A DNA stretch of 64,000 nt from Lachnospiraceae bacterium (GCA_009774375.1 VSNO01000003.1:10397-74396); one strand, 5' to 3'. Shown: positions 8,525-17,644, counted from the stretch's first letter. The notes: generated by a model from the sequence alone, not told the origin. Program-made: numbers and translations.

Positions 8525-9568
8525 ATGCAGCAGGGAATTGACAGCAGGGCGATGTTTGCGGTTCTTGTGACGAGGCTGCCCAGGCTGCTGATCTTGGCAG
8601 TGGCCGGTGCCGTGTTGGGCAGCGGTCTTAATCTGGTCGTCATGCTATCAAAAGCGAAGGATATCTGCTATGTGGCGGAGACGGAGTACTATATCGAGTT
8701 TGCCGAGGGACGCTATGAGATGAGGGATTACTACAATGCCTTTACCTGGAATGAATATGTGCTCGGATCCGATCTGGTTCTGGGGAGAGCGATGGCGTTT
8801 CTGGACGGCGGATACGACAGAAACCAGGTGAAAGAGATGCTGAGTGCCGAGATGCTGTCGGATGTCCGCTATCTGACGATCTACGTGAGAGGGCGGGAGC
8901 CTGCGCGTGTGGAGGAAGTCAGAAATGCAGTCCAGAAAGCCATGGAAGAGCTCGGGGCGGCCATGGATGAATTCGACAGGATCTATCAGATAGACGATCT
9001 GGGGATCGTGCAGGAGGAGATCTCTTATTTCGGGTGGCGTCCGGCCTTTCTGGGTGCGGCCATTGCCGTGTGCACCGGAGTCTTTGTGATCCTGTTCTGT
9101 TTTTGCATGGGATCGGTCTTTTACACGAAGGGCGATATCTCCGTGCGGCTTGGGATCCTTGCGTGCGGGATGACGTTTCGGGAGGGGCGCGGCAGAAAAC
9201 GGGACGGCATCATCGAGCAGAGACAGGCACGGATGCTGGCGGAGAACCTGGAGATGCTGACGGAAAGATATCCGCGGATCCTGCTGATGGATGCGTGCGG
9301 CGGTCAGCAGGCGGCAGCGTTTCTGGAGGACATCCGCAGCCGGGAGCCTGCCGGCGGTTCCTGTTTTCAGCTATACAGTACAGATGTAGCGGCAGATGCG
9401 GCGGCAGATGCAGCTGCAGTCGTGGCGGTGATCCCGTTCGGAAAGCCGTACAGGGAAAAAATAACAGATGAGATCGATCATGTCCGGATGCATGGTGGGA
9501 AGGTCGTGGCGGCAGTCCTTGCGCAGGCGGACAGGAATTGGATGAGAATATATTATGCAGGAATATAG
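8525..9568 (+). CDS. Wzz/YveK-like chain-length protein with degenerate kinase-like tail
   Basis: A membrane helix near residues 18-40, an extracytoplasmic segment of about 130 residues and a second helix near 172-200 give the topology of a polysaccharide co-polymerase. The remaining ~145 cytoplasmic residues look like a worn CpsD/CapB BY-kinase domain: a LLMDACGG strand and a late AVLAQADRN segment recall the family, but no Walker A lysine motif and no C-terminal tyrosine cluster are present. It probably helps control chain length with the EpsG-type polymerase two genes downstream. ATG 8525 follows a strong GGAGGAG site; the earlier in-frame GTG at 8474 would overlap the previous gene. Confidence 0.65.
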   Translation: MQQGIDSRAMFAVLVTRLPRLLILAVAGAVLGSGLNLVVMLSKAKDICYVAETEYYIEFAEGRYEMRDYYNAFTWNEYVLGSDLVLGRAMAFLDGGYDRNQVKEMLSAEMLSDVRYLTIYVRGREPARVEEVRNAVQKAMEELGAAMDEFDRIYQIDDLGIVQEEISYFGWRPAFLGAAIAVCTGVFVILFCFCMGSVFYTKGDISVRLGILACGMTFREGRGRKRDGIIEQRQARMLAENLEMLTERYPRILLMDACGGQQAAAFLEDIRSREPAGGSCFQLYSTDVAADAAADAAAVVAVIPFGKPYREKITDEIDHVRMHGGKVVAAVLAQADRNWMRIYYAGI

Positions 9569-9594
9569 CAGACAGGAAGGATGTGACAGGCGGG

Positions 9595-10377
9595 ATGAAA
9601 CTGCAGGTACTGGTCTCCGCAGTGGATCAGGATGTGTCAACAATGGCGGAGCGCATGCATCTGGAAAGCGATGCGATCATTGTAAACCAGACAGACCACT
9701 TTGGATACAGCGAATACACGCACAACGGCAGACGGATCCAATGTTATGAGTTCATGGAGAAAGGTGTCGGACTCAGCAGGAACAATGCGCTGATGCGCGC
9801 GGAGGGGGATATCGTACTGTTCGCTGACGAGGATATCGTGTACGACAAGGGATATGAGAAGCGGGTACTGGAGGCTTTTGACAGACACCCTGAAGCAGAT
9901 TTTCTGCTGTTCAATCTGCGTGTGGGGGAGGCGCGCGCCACTTACTACACAAAGGAGTACCACAGGGTCCATATATGGAATGCAGGGCGTTATCCCACAT
10001 ACTCGTTTGCGGTGAGGCGCGCCAGGCTGCATGCGGCACATATCACATTTTCCCTTCTCTTTGGGGGCGGGGCAAAGTACAGCAACGGGGAGGACAGCCT
10101 GTTTTTGAAGGACTGTCTCAAATATGGGCTTGTGGTCTATGCAGTACCGGTCGAGATCGGGGCGGAGCAGGAGCGGGAGTCGACATGGTTTCAGGGATAT
10201 ACGGATAAGTTTTTTATCGACAGGGGTGTGCTGTACCATTTCCTGTATGGCGGGATGGCGTATCTGATGGCAATGCGCTTTATCATGGCGCACGGAAAGG
10301 TGATGTGCACCACGATCCCCAGAAAGAATGCACTGGAACTGATGAAAAAAGGGATCAGGTCGGTAGAGGGGTTATGA
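9595..10377 (+). CDS. Glycosyltransferase, GT2-like
   Basis: A 260-residue GT-A fold protein: the N-terminal LQVLVSAVDQD strand, a GVGLSRNNAL segment and VLFADEDIVY (the metal-binding acidic motif) are typical of a compact GT2 subgroup found in exopolysaccharide operons. The ATG at 9595 is chosen because the fold begins there; a TTG at 9538 would add 19 unrelated residues overlapping the previous gene. Its stop codon overlaps the ATG of the polymerase gene (ATGA), indicating translational coupling. Donor and acceptor are unknown. Confidence 0.75.
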   Translation: MKLQVLVSAVDQDVSTMAERMHLESDAIIVNQTDHFGYSEYTHNGRRIQCYEFMEKGVGLSRNNALMRAEGDIVLFADEDIVYDKGYEKRVLEAFDRHPEADFLLFNLRVGEARATYYTKEYHRVHIWNAGRYPTYSFAVRRARLHAAHITFSLLFGGGAKYSNGEDSLFLKDCLKYGLVVYAVPVEIGAEQERESTWFQGYTDKFFIDRGVLYHFLYGGMAYLMAMRFIMAHGKVMCTTIPRKNALELMKKGIRSVEGL

Positions 10378-11534
10378 CGAGAGGCGTTTCTGTTTTATTT
10401 TATCTGTCCATAGCGGCGCTGACCTGCGGGATGGCGTATTCAGTTCATCCATGTCAGGCTGGTGAGCCGGTGTGGGACTGTGGGCGCAGGACCAGGAGGA
10501 GCTTTCAGAACAGGCTGCTCGCTGCGGGCATTTTCTGTATCCTTTTCTGGGTGTCGGCGCTCCGCTTTGATATTGGAAACGACTACGGGCAGTACACGCA
10601 GACTGCCCACGAGGCTTATGTGGGCGGATATGTCGTGACAGAATGGGGGTTTAACCAGCTGGTGCGCCTTTTGTACTGGATCGTGGGCGGAGAGTGCTAT
10701 GAGCTGGTGTTTGCCGTGTTCGCTTTTGCGACTTTGGCAATCTTCCTGAAGGCGTTTGCGAGGCAGAGCGTCAGCTTCGGACAGACCTTTTTTCTGTTCA
10801 TGACGCTGGGGCTGTATTTTCAGACCTTTAATACAGTGCGGTATTATTTCGCCCTCTCGGTCGCGCTGTTTTCCATGAAATATGTGCTGGAGAAGGACTA
10901 TCTGAAATTTGTGTTCTGGATCGTCCTGGCGGCGCTGTTTCACAAGTCGGTCCTGTTAGTCCTGCCGGTGTACTGGATCGCTGCCTTCTCGTGGAAGCGG
11001 TGGCAGATAGCGGCAGGACTCGCAGTCAGCGCTGCCTGTTTCCTGGGGAAAGGACTGGTTCTGAAGCTTGCGCTGGTACTCTACCCGTCATACAGGAATA
11101 CAATATACCTGGAGGAGACTGGCGGCAGTCCGATCAGTATATTGAGGACCCTGGCAGTGCTTGTGCTGTATGTGTGGTTCATCCGCACGCAGCAGGGCCG
11201 CCTGTCCAGGGAGGAGCTGAGGGCGCAGGAATGGTATCCGGAGCTGCGGTTTTACGCCCAGCTGAACCTGCTGGCGCTTGTGACAGGGACATTTTTCTAT
11301 TTTCTTCCGGTCGTGACGCGCATTTCTTATTATTTTGGTGTCTCGCAGCTCTTTATGGTCCCGCTGATCGTACAGAATATAAAGGAGGAAAAAGTCCGCA
11401 GAAAAACAGTTGCTATTATATTTGCGGCGTGTGTGCTGTACTTTGTGGTCTTTCTGCTGCAGGCACACGAGGATGGCGTGAGGATTCTTCCTTACAGGAG
11501 CTGGCTCTTTGAGACGGAGCGGTATACGTATTAG
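10374..11534 (+). CDS. EpsG/Wzy-like polysaccharide polymerase
   Basis: A 386-residue polytopic membrane protein with about ten hydrophobic segments. The LRFDIGNDYGQY segment after the second helix and the FNTVRYYFALSVALF segment match the EpsG family, which polymerises lipid-linked repeat units on the outer face of the membrane. The ATG overlaps the stop of the preceding glycosyltransferase gene (ATGA) and has an AGAGGG site. It lies in the same operon as the Wzz-like protein and the long phosphoglycosyltransferase, consistent with one Wzy-dependent assembly unit. A second, unrelated polymerase/ligase-type protein is encoded at 44575. Confidence 0.85.
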   Translation: MTRGVSVLFYLSIAALTCGMAYSVHPCQAGEPVWDCGRRTRRSFQNRLLAAGIFCILFWVSALRFDIGNDYGQYTQTAHEAYVGGYVVTEWGFNQLVRLLYWIVGGECYELVFAVFAFATLAIFLKAFARQSVSFGQTFFLFMTLGLYFQTFNTVRYYFALSVALFSMKYVLEKDYLKFVFWIVLAALFHKSVLLVLPVYWIAAFSWKRWQIAAGLAVSAACFLGKGLVLKLALVLYPSYRNTIYLEETGGSPISILRTLAVLVLYVWFIRTQQGRLSREELRAQEWYPELRFYAQLNLLALVTGTFFYFLPVVTRISYYFGVSQLFMVPLIVQNIKEEKVRRKTVAIIFAACVLYFVVFLLQAHEDGVRILPYRSWLFETERYTY

Positions 11535-11563
11535 TAAACAGTGCAGGGAGGTGACGCAGGCAT

Positions 11564-12403
11564 ATGGAACAGAACAGAATGTACAGTATTATCGTGGTCT
11601 GCCTGAACGCGGGACAGCGGCTGCAGGATACGGTGGAAAGCATTCTTGGTCAGCGCTATGAGAATTTTGAGGTGGTAGTGAAGGATGGCGGTTCGTCGGA
11701 CGGATCCATCGAAATGCTTGGGAATATTTTTCAGGATGAGCGAATCCGTGTGTATACCCAAAAAGATAATGGGATCTACGACGCGATGAATCAGGCGGTG
11801 AAAATGGCAAAGGGAACATACTTTCTCTTCATGAACACCGGGGACAGCTTCTATGATGAGGAGGTCCTGGATAAAATAACATGCGAGATACACAGACTGG
11901 AAAGAGCTGGCAGGAAAGCGGATATCATTTATGGGAACATGTATCACAAGGCGCTGGATACCGTGATCTATGCGGCGCCGGAGATCAATGATTTCACGTG
12001 TTATAGAAATGTTCCCTGCCATCAGACCTGCTTCTACCGCCGCACACTGTTCGACGGGAGAGGCTACAACACAGAGTACAATGTGCGGGCAGATTACGAG
12101 CATTTTCTGTGGTGTTATTATGAGAGAGGGGCAGAGATCCGTTATGTGCCGGTCGTGGTGGCTTCGTACGAAGGAGGAGGGTATTCGGAGACGAAGGAGA
12201 ACCGGAAACGCTCCAAAAGCCAGCACAGGGAGATCACGGTGCACTACATGGGAAGGAAGAAGGCTGACAGGTACCGTCTGGCCATGCTGTTGACCCTGGC
12301 GCCGCTTCGCAGCGCGATCGCGGACAGCAAATACTTATCAGTGGTCTACAATGGCATGAAGACAGCTGTATATAAGGTGAAGGATCGGGCAAGGCGTGTA
12401 TAG
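11564..12403 (+). CDS. Glycosyltransferase family 2 (WcaA-like)
   Basis: A 279-residue GT2. The IIVVCLNAG start, the VKDGGSSDGS nucleotide-binding motif, DNGIYDAMN and FMNTGDSF (metal site) are the pattern of the 'PGLA/WcaA-like' GT2 subgroup that adds hexoses or deoxyhexoses in repeat-unit assembly. A GGGAGGTG site lies about 10 bases before the ATG. The C-terminus (about 225-279) is basic, which suits attachment to the inner membrane surface. Substrate is not predictable. Confidence 0.85.
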   Translation: MEQNRMYSIIVVCLNAGQRLQDTVESILGQRYENFEVVVKDGGSSDGSIEMLGNIFQDERIRVYTQKDNGIYDAMNQAVKMAKGTYFLFMNTGDSFYDEEVLDKITCEIHRLERAGRKADIIYGNMYHKALDTVIYAAPEINDFTCYRNVPCHQTCFYRRTLFDGRGYNTEYNVRADYEHFLWCYYERGAEIRYVPVVVASYEGGGYSETKENRKRSKSQHREITVHYMGRKKADRYRLAMLLTLAPLRSAIADSKYLSVVYNGMKTAVYKVKDRARRV

Positions 12404-12438
12404 GCGTATGACTGGCCGGCAGGATGGAGGGATTGAAT

Positions 12439-13740
12439 ATGAGGGTTTTGTGGTTGTGTAATATCATGCTCCCGTTTATCGCAAAGAGTCTGGGGCAGAA
12501 GATCGTGATCAAGGAGGGCTGGCTTTCCGGTCTTGCCAGCAAGCTGATGGCAGATCAGGAGAGAAATGACGTGACACTTGCCATCTGCTTTCCGGAATCG
12601 GAGAGCCGCATGTTTGTAAAAGGCGATACCGCGCTGTTTGTGAAGGACAGGGCACAGGGGATCGACTACTACATTTTTCGGGAGGACACGGTTCATCCGG
12701 AGCATTACGACGCCGGCATGGAGGAGAGCCTCGGCGCGGTGATCCAGGATTTCGAACCGGATATCATCCACATTTTTGGGACAGAATATCCCCATACACT
12801 CGCCTGTGTGAAAGCATTCCACCGTCCGGCGCGGACACTGATCGGGATCCAGGGGCTGTGCAGCGCGATCGCTGAGGTGTATATGGCAGATCTGCCCTAC
12901 TCGGTGCAGCGCAAAAAGACATTCCGCGATATACTGAAGAAGGACGGGTTGTTTGACCAGCAGGCGAAGTTTGTGAAGCGCGGTACATACGAGAAGGAGG
13001 CGCTCTCGATGGCCGGGCATGTCACAGGGCGGACTGATTTTGACAGGGAGATGACGAAGGTGCTCGCGCCCGATGCGAAATACCATTTCATGAACGAGAC
13101 GCTGCGGACGGAGTTCTACAGTGACGAGTGGAAGATCGACCAGGTTGAGCGGTATTCTATATTTTTGAGCCAGGGAAATTATCCCATTAAGGGACTGCAC
13201 TATGTACTCGATATACTGCCGGAGCTTGTGGAGGAATTTGAGGAGACGGTCGTCTACGTGGCAGGGGATGTCATCACGGCAAACGACAGTATCAGGGACA
13301 AGATCAAACTGTCAGGGTACGGCAGGTTCCTGCTGAATCAGATCAGACGGAGCAGGATGCAGGATCATGTCCGGTTTGTGGGGAAGCTGCAGGCGGATCA
13401 GATGTGCGCGCGCTTTCTGAAAACACATGTATTTTTATGCCCCTCTGCCATTGAAAATTCCCCGAATTCTGTCGGCGAGGCGATGCTTCTGGGCGTTCCG
13501 GTCGTGGCGGCGAATGTGGGCGGCGTGCACAATCTGGTCAATGACGGGAAGGATGGATTCCTGTATCCCAAGGATAAGCCCAAAAGGATGAAGGATTCGA
13601 TCCTGCGCATCTTTGAGGACGACAAGCTTGCGATGTCGCTGTCTTCCAATGCGAGGGCGCACGCGCTCAGGACACATGATCCGGATACGAATTACAGGAG
13701 GCTTTTGGACATTTATCATGAGATTAACCATTGTATCTAA
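12439..13740 (+). CDS. Glycosyltransferase family 4
   Basis: A 433-residue GT-B protein. The N-terminal RVLWLCNIMLP strand with acceptor-side loops is followed by the C-terminal nucleotide-sugar domain (about 235-420) containing SQGNYPIKG, a VRFVGKL strand and the PSAIENSPNSVGEAM motif that includes the EN..E signature of retaining GT4 enzymes. Start 12439 follows GGAGGG at 12426-12431; an ATG at 12424 would lie upstream of that site. Its 3' end overlaps the next glycosyltransferase by 23 bases. Donor unknown. Confidence 0.85.
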   Translation: MRVLWLCNIMLPFIAKSLGQKIVIKEGWLSGLASKLMADQERNDVTLAICFPESESRMFVKGDTALFVKDRAQGIDYYIFREDTVHPEHYDAGMEESLGAVIQDFEPDIIHIFGTEYPHTLACVKAFHRPARTLIGIQGLCSAIAEVYMADLPYSVQRKKTFRDILKKDGLFDQQAKFVKRGTYEKEALSMAGHVTGRTDFDREMTKVLAPDAKYHFMNETLRTEFYSDEWKIDQVERYSIFLSQGNYPIKGLHYVLDILPELVEEFEETVVYVAGDVITANDSIRDKIKLSGYGRFLLNQIRRSRMQDHVRFVGKLQADQMCARFLKTHVFLCPSAIENSPNSVGEAMLLGVPVVAANVGGVHNLVNDGKDGFLYPKDKPKRMKDSILRIFEDDKLAMSLSSNARAHALRTHDPDTNYRRLLDIYHEINHCI

Positions 13741-14923
13741 CTATATCAACCATCACCAGATACCGATGTCGGATGAACTGTACAGGAAGCTCGGCGGGGA
13801 TTTTGCCTTCGTACAGACTTCCAGGATGGAGGAGGACAGGGTAAAGATGGGATGGGGGAGCGAGGTCTCGGCGATCCCTTATCTGAAGCTCTACTACGAG
13901 GAGGAAGAGTGCTGTGCCCGGCTGATCATGGACAGTGATATCGTCGTGTTTGGCGGGGTCGAGGACGAGCGCTATATCAGGCCGAGGCTGCGGGCGGGCA
14001 GGATCGTGATCCGCGCCAGCGAGCGCCTGTACCGGGAGGGACAGTGGAGATCGATCTCCCCGCGCGGCAGGAGAAAAAAGTATGAGGATCACACGCAGTA
14101 TGCGAGGTCGCCGGTATATCTGCTGTGCCACGGTGCCTATGTCGCGTCTGATTTTGAGATCGTACACGCGTATCCCGGCAAAAAGTATATGTGGGGCTAT
14201 TTTCCGGCTGTTAACACATATGACCTCGACACCCTGTTTTTTCGAAAACTGCACTATGATCAGAACGGCAGGCCAGAAGTCAGGATCCTGTGGGCAGGGC
14301 GTTTTCTGAAGCTAAAGCACCCGGAGTACGCCATCAGGGCAGCAAGGTATCTGGAACAGCAGCAAGTGTCCTTCCATCTGAACATGGTAGGCGGCGGAGA
14401 GCTGGAGGAACAGCTGAGAGGGCTGGTCCGGAAATGGCATCTGGAGCAGAAGGTCACCTTCCACGGATTTCAGCCGCCGCAGAATGTGCGCCGTTTTATG
14501 GAGGAGTCGGATATCTTCCTGTTTACCAGCAATCATCTCGAGGGCTGGGGGGCAGTGCTGAACGAGTCCATGAACAGCGCCTGCGCGGTCGTGGCGGGAA
14601 GCGGGATCGGCGCAGTGCCTTTTCTGATCCGGCATGGGCAGAACGGGCTGGTATTCAGGAACGAGTGTTACAGAGAATTTGAGAGACAGGTGTTATTGCT
14701 GTGCAGGGATGGGGATCTGCGAAAGTCGCTTGGCATCAATGCTTACCGGACAATGACTGAAGAATGGAATCCCAGGGTAGCGGCGGACAGGCTGTACCGG
14801 TTCTGCGAGGGACTGCTGAACGGGAAAGCGAGACCGGAGAAGGAGGGGCCGCTGAGCCGGGCGCCGCTGATCGCGCCGCGGGATGGGTATGCGTATACGA
14901 GGCGGGAAAGCGGGGGACAGTGA
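13718..14923 (+). CDS. Glycosyltransferase family 4
   Basis: A 401-residue GT-B enzyme. The N-terminal domain (MRLTIVSNYINHHQ) starts inside the end of the preceding gene; the C-terminal domain contains ILWAGRFLKLKHPE, VTFHGFQPP and the SNHLEGWGAVLNESMN motif, which carries the E(x7)E pair of GT4 enzymes. ATG 13718 was chosen because everything upstream in the frame lies within the previous gene and does not resemble the family. The gene ends right next to the remnant at 14925, and its last ~40 residues are rich in Arg, Gly and Pro, so the natural C-terminus may have been altered by the event that left the remnant. Confidence 0.85.
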   Translation: MRLTIVSNYINHHQIPMSDELYRKLGGDFAFVQTSRMEEDRVKMGWGSEVSAIPYLKLYYEEEECCARLIMDSDIVVFGGVEDERYIRPRLRAGRIVIRASERLYREGQWRSISPRGRRKKYEDHTQYARSPVYLLCHGAYVASDFEIVHAYPGKKYMWGYFPAVNTYDLDTLFFRKLHYDQNGRPEVRILWAGRFLKLKHPEYAIRAARYLEQQQVSFHLNMVGGGELEEQLRGLVRKWHLEQKVTFHGFQPPQNVRRFMEESDIFLFTSNHLEGWGAVLNESMNSACAVVAGSGIGAVPFLIRHGQNGLVFRNECYREFERQVLLLCRDGDLRKSLGINAYRTMTEEWNPRVAADRLYRFCEGLLNGKARPEKEGPLSRAPLIAPRDGYAYTRRESGGQ

Positions 14924-14924
14924 T

Positions 14925-15400
14925 CGTTCCCATGGCTTTGGGAACCTGGATCTGGAGACTTTAATCCGCCGATCTCGAAAGTCTTCCGTGAGATCGGTCT
15001 GGCTGATGAGCTTGGCTCCGGCATGCGCAATACGTACAAATATACGAGGCTGTATTCCGGGGCAGAGCCGGAGTTTGTGGAGGGAGATGTGTTTCGCACG
15101 GTCATTCCGCTGAGCGAGGCGGCAACCGCGACTGTTGGACCGGCTTTCGGTAAGACTGGGGGGGTTCATGACCAGGTCACCACCCAAGTCACCACCCAAG
15201 TCATAGCAGAACGAATGACTGCGCTTATTAAATTCTGTGTTGAACCGAGAAGCAAGAAGGAAATGATGGATTATCTGGGGCTTGCGAATGTTAATCATTT
15301 TCGAAAGAAATATCTAATACCGTTGTTAGATGCGGGGAAGATCAGGATGACGATACCGGATAAGCCAAACAGCCGAAATCAGAAATATGTAAAAGTATGA
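14925..15400 (+). pseudogene. 3' remnant of an AlbA_2/AAA_4-type ATP-binding transcriptional regulator
   Basis: Two frames together read as the end of one protein of the family that carries a 'Schlafen/AlbA_2' DNA-binding domain and an ATPase_AAA_4-like domain (COG2865). The first frame gives SHGFGNLDLET up to about 14960; the second then reads NPPISKVFREIGLADELGSG and continues to the stop at 15400, with the VTTQVTTQV heptad-like segment and a winged-helix-like tail typical of such proteins. The frame change at about 14960 and the absence of the whole N-terminal part show a decayed fragment. A hairpin (14926-14932 with 14939-14945) lies at its left edge. A separate expression of the last 125 codons from ATG 15023 cannot be ruled out. 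Confidence 0.7.
15179..15202 (+). repeat. 12-bp tandem duplication inside the regulator remnant
   Basis: ACCACCCAAGTC occurs twice back to back at 15179-15190 and 15191-15202. It encodes the repeated TTQV of the remnant. In-frame copy number change of this motif is a known feature of these regulators, so it reflects the protein's repeat, not a CRISPR or mobile element. Confidence 0.85.
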
Positions 15401-15466
15401 TGATCTGAGCAACACATTGCCGAAGAAGATTCAGTGTGAAAAATCTGTAATAAAGAAGTGAAAAAA

Positions 15467-16606
15467 ATGAAAACAGGAAAAGGAAAGAAAAACAAGACAA
15501 AGTCCAGGATCTACGTCTGCCACACTTTTTATCATGTATATGTGGCGGTGCTTAAGGAGATGAAGCTGGCAAGGAATACGCCTGCTGGAGATTACAGAAA
15601 GGCAGATATCGCTCTGAGCGCCATTTCCACCAATTTTGAGAATCTCGGGGACAGGCTTGCAGAGACGGGGATCTTTCATGAGGTCATCGCGCTTGACGAG
15701 AAGCGGGAGGACTTTTTCCCGGAGCTGGCAAAGTACAGGAAAAATTACAGCAATATCGTGAGGCACATGGTGAACCGCATGATCTTTACGAAAAAGCTCG
15801 CAAAGTGCGAGATTCCGTACATGAGGGTGATCGATTTCGCGGCGTATGAGGACATCTATGTGTTCTGCGACAGCGATCCGATCGGGTATTATCTGAACTA
15901 CAGGCATCTCTATTATCATGCGGTGGAGGACGGGCTTGACTGCCTCAAGAATCTCGACGATGCCTATGTCGCCAATCACGGGCACTTTAAGCTGAAAACG
16001 CTGTTCTCGCGTCTGAATCTGATCTTTATCATGAACGGCTGGGGAAAGTACTGTATCGACATGGAGATCAATGACCGGAGTGTGGTGCCGACCGACTGTC
16101 CGCGCTTTGTCGAGGAGCCGAGAAAGCCGTTGGAGCGGGCGCTGACATCAGAACAGAAGCGGCTGATGATCCGGGCGTTTATCGAGGACGCGGACGGGCT
16201 GATCCGCCAGCTGGCGCCGTCATATGAGGGCGAGGAGTTTGCGTGTTTTCTGACGGAACCGCACCCGGTTGACGTGGAGGCGAGGAAGCGGGTCTGTCTC
16301 GATGTGATCGAGCGGTATTGCGGCGGCTACCGTGTCCTGATCAAGCCACACCCGCGGGATACGATCGATTACGAGGCGCTGTGTCCCGACGCGGTCGTGC
16401 TCCGCGGCCGCTTCCCCGTCGAGGTGCTCAATTTCTTTGAGGGGCTCCGCATCAAACGCGCGGTGTCGATCGTGACAACGGCGATGAACAATATGGACTT
16501 TGTGGAGGAGAAGATCAATCTCGGTGCCTCCTTCTGGGATGCCTATGAGGATCCGGAGAAGCACGCATATAACAAAAAGGCGGGACTTGCGCTCGCCGAC
16601 AAATAA
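15467..16606 (+). CDS. GT52-like putative sialyltransferase/nonulosonyltransferase
   Basis: A 379-residue protein that opens with the strand IYVCHTFYHVYVA, resembling the CHTPxQ start of GT52 lipooligosaccharide sialyltransferases and related CMP-sialic acid users. Later features are HAVEDGLD near residue 160, the analogue of the acidic DEGL-type motif, and IKPHPRD near 295, a motif that in sialyltransferase families contacts CMP. The window encodes a complete CMP-pseudaminic acid pathway, so a transfer of pseudaminic acid is a reasonable guess. ATG 15467 is preferred to a GTG at 15458 because AAAGAAG then sits 8 bases away. Assignment to GT52 rests on motifs only. Confidence 0.6.
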   Translation: MKTGKGKKNKTKSRIYVCHTFYHVYVAVLKEMKLARNTPAGDYRKADIALSAISTNFENLGDRLAETGIFHEVIALDEKREDFFPELAKYRKNYSNIVRHMVNRMIFTKKLAKCEIPYMRVIDFAAYEDIYVFCDSDPIGYYLNYRHLYYHAVEDGLDCLKNLDDAYVANHGHFKLKTLFSRLNLIFIMNGWGKYCIDMEINDRSVVPTDCPRFVEEPRKPLERALTSEQKRLMIRAFIEDADGLIRQLAPSYEGEEFACFLTEPHPVDVEARKRVCLDVIERYCGGYRVLIKPHPRDTIDYEALCPDAVVLRGRFPVEVLNFFEGLRIKRAVSIVTTAMNNMDFVEEKINLGASFWDAYEDPEKHAYNKKAGLALADK

Positions 16607-16631
16607 TTTTGAAGACGAGAGGGTGACAGGT

Positions 16632-17639
16632 ATGCAGTTTTCATGGCTGGAGGGTGTCAACAAAAAATGGAAAGAGATCCTGGTGATCGGCAGGACGATC
16701 GAGCGCGATGGGAAAAGGTATCACATAGTCGGCATGACGAGGGAGGAAGCGGCGAATATCTATATCATAGAGCCCTATGAGGAGCGGAAGATCCGCGATG
16801 CGAAAAAGCGTTGCACGCAGCGAATGATCCTGAAGGAGCAGGAGATCGGAGGCGACAGCTACATGCAGTGTCCCGAATTTCAGATCGGCAGCAAAAAAAT
16901 GTGTACCAATCACGGGAGCGGCGGTGCCTTAAGGCCTGATAATTATGAGGAGATTAAGCTGTTTCTGGATATGATGGACGCAGGCTGGCAGATCCCGGAG
17001 TGGCTGAAGGAGGAGGACTGGGACAGGCTGCAGCTGGTCACCCTGACATTCGCTGACGCAAAGCGTCTTCCCAGATATTCCCCGGATATGCCGATCACGA
17101 TCCTTCACAGGCCGGATCCGAGGAAGCATCTGCTGGCAAGGGCAAAAGCGGTCACGTTAGAGATCGGCAAGCCCCAGTCCTTCCGGTTTACGGCGCATGA
17201 CGGTGAAAAAGTGCAGTGCCATATCAACCGTGTCACGCTGATCGATATGTGGGAGGAAGCCAGGAAACAGTTTGGCGATGCAAAATACAGGGAACACTTT
17301 ACTGAGGAACAGCTGCAGGACATGGAGACCAGTTATCTGGAAGCGCTCCGGCAGAACTGCCCCGAGGGCATGTGCTATATCGGCATCGAATACGAGTGCA
17401 GCAGGGATATCAGCCTGCATTTTTATACGAAGGCGTTTCTGGAATCCTATCCGGAAAGCCGCAGCGGGAGCGCTTCTTTTCTCCTGCTGAGTGTGAAACC
17501 GGATCAGGAGACAGGGAGTCACGGCCTCCCACTGAAGGGATACGGCATGAGCTTTCCCGTACCGGCGGATACCACGACAGTGCCGGCAGAACTGCTTTTC
17601 TATATGGAAAGAGCAGAGGTATGGGAAGAGCGCGTATGA
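16632..17639 (+). CDS. Conserved-looking hypothetical protein
   Basis: A 335-residue soluble protein that I do not recognise. It has no signal peptide and no membrane segment. Notable features are several cysteines in the first third (at KKRCTQ, MQCPEF and KKMCTNHG), a charged middle with EEDWDRL, and a C-terminal half rich in aromatic residues. The frame is open further upstream, inside the preceding gene, but ATG 16632 with a GAGGGTGACAGG site is the natural start. Codon use matches its neighbours. It lies between a putative sialyltransferase and an ABC exporter, which hints at glycan modification or regulation but proves nothing. Confidence 0.6.
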   Translation: MQFSWLEGVNKKWKEILVIGRTIERDGKRYHIVGMTREEAANIYIIEPYEERKIRDAKKRCTQRMILKEQEIGGDSYMQCPEFQIGSKKMCTNHGSGGALRPDNYEEIKLFLDMMDAGWQIPEWLKEEDWDRLQLVTLTFADAKRLPRYSPDMPITILHRPDPRKHLLARAKAVTLEIGKPQSFRFTAHDGEKVQCHINRVTLIDMWEEARKQFGDAKYREHFTEEQLQDMETSYLEALRQNCPEGMCYIGIEYECSRDISLHFYTKAFLESYPESRSGSASFLLLSVKPDQETGSHGLPLKGYGMSFPVPADTTTVPAELLFYMERAEVWEERV

Positions 17640-17644
17640 TCGTG

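Noticed and set aside
15179..15202. Tandem repeat considered as a CRISPR or integration site.
   Set aside because: Only two 12-bp copies without spacers, and they encode the TTQV repeat of the regulator remnant.
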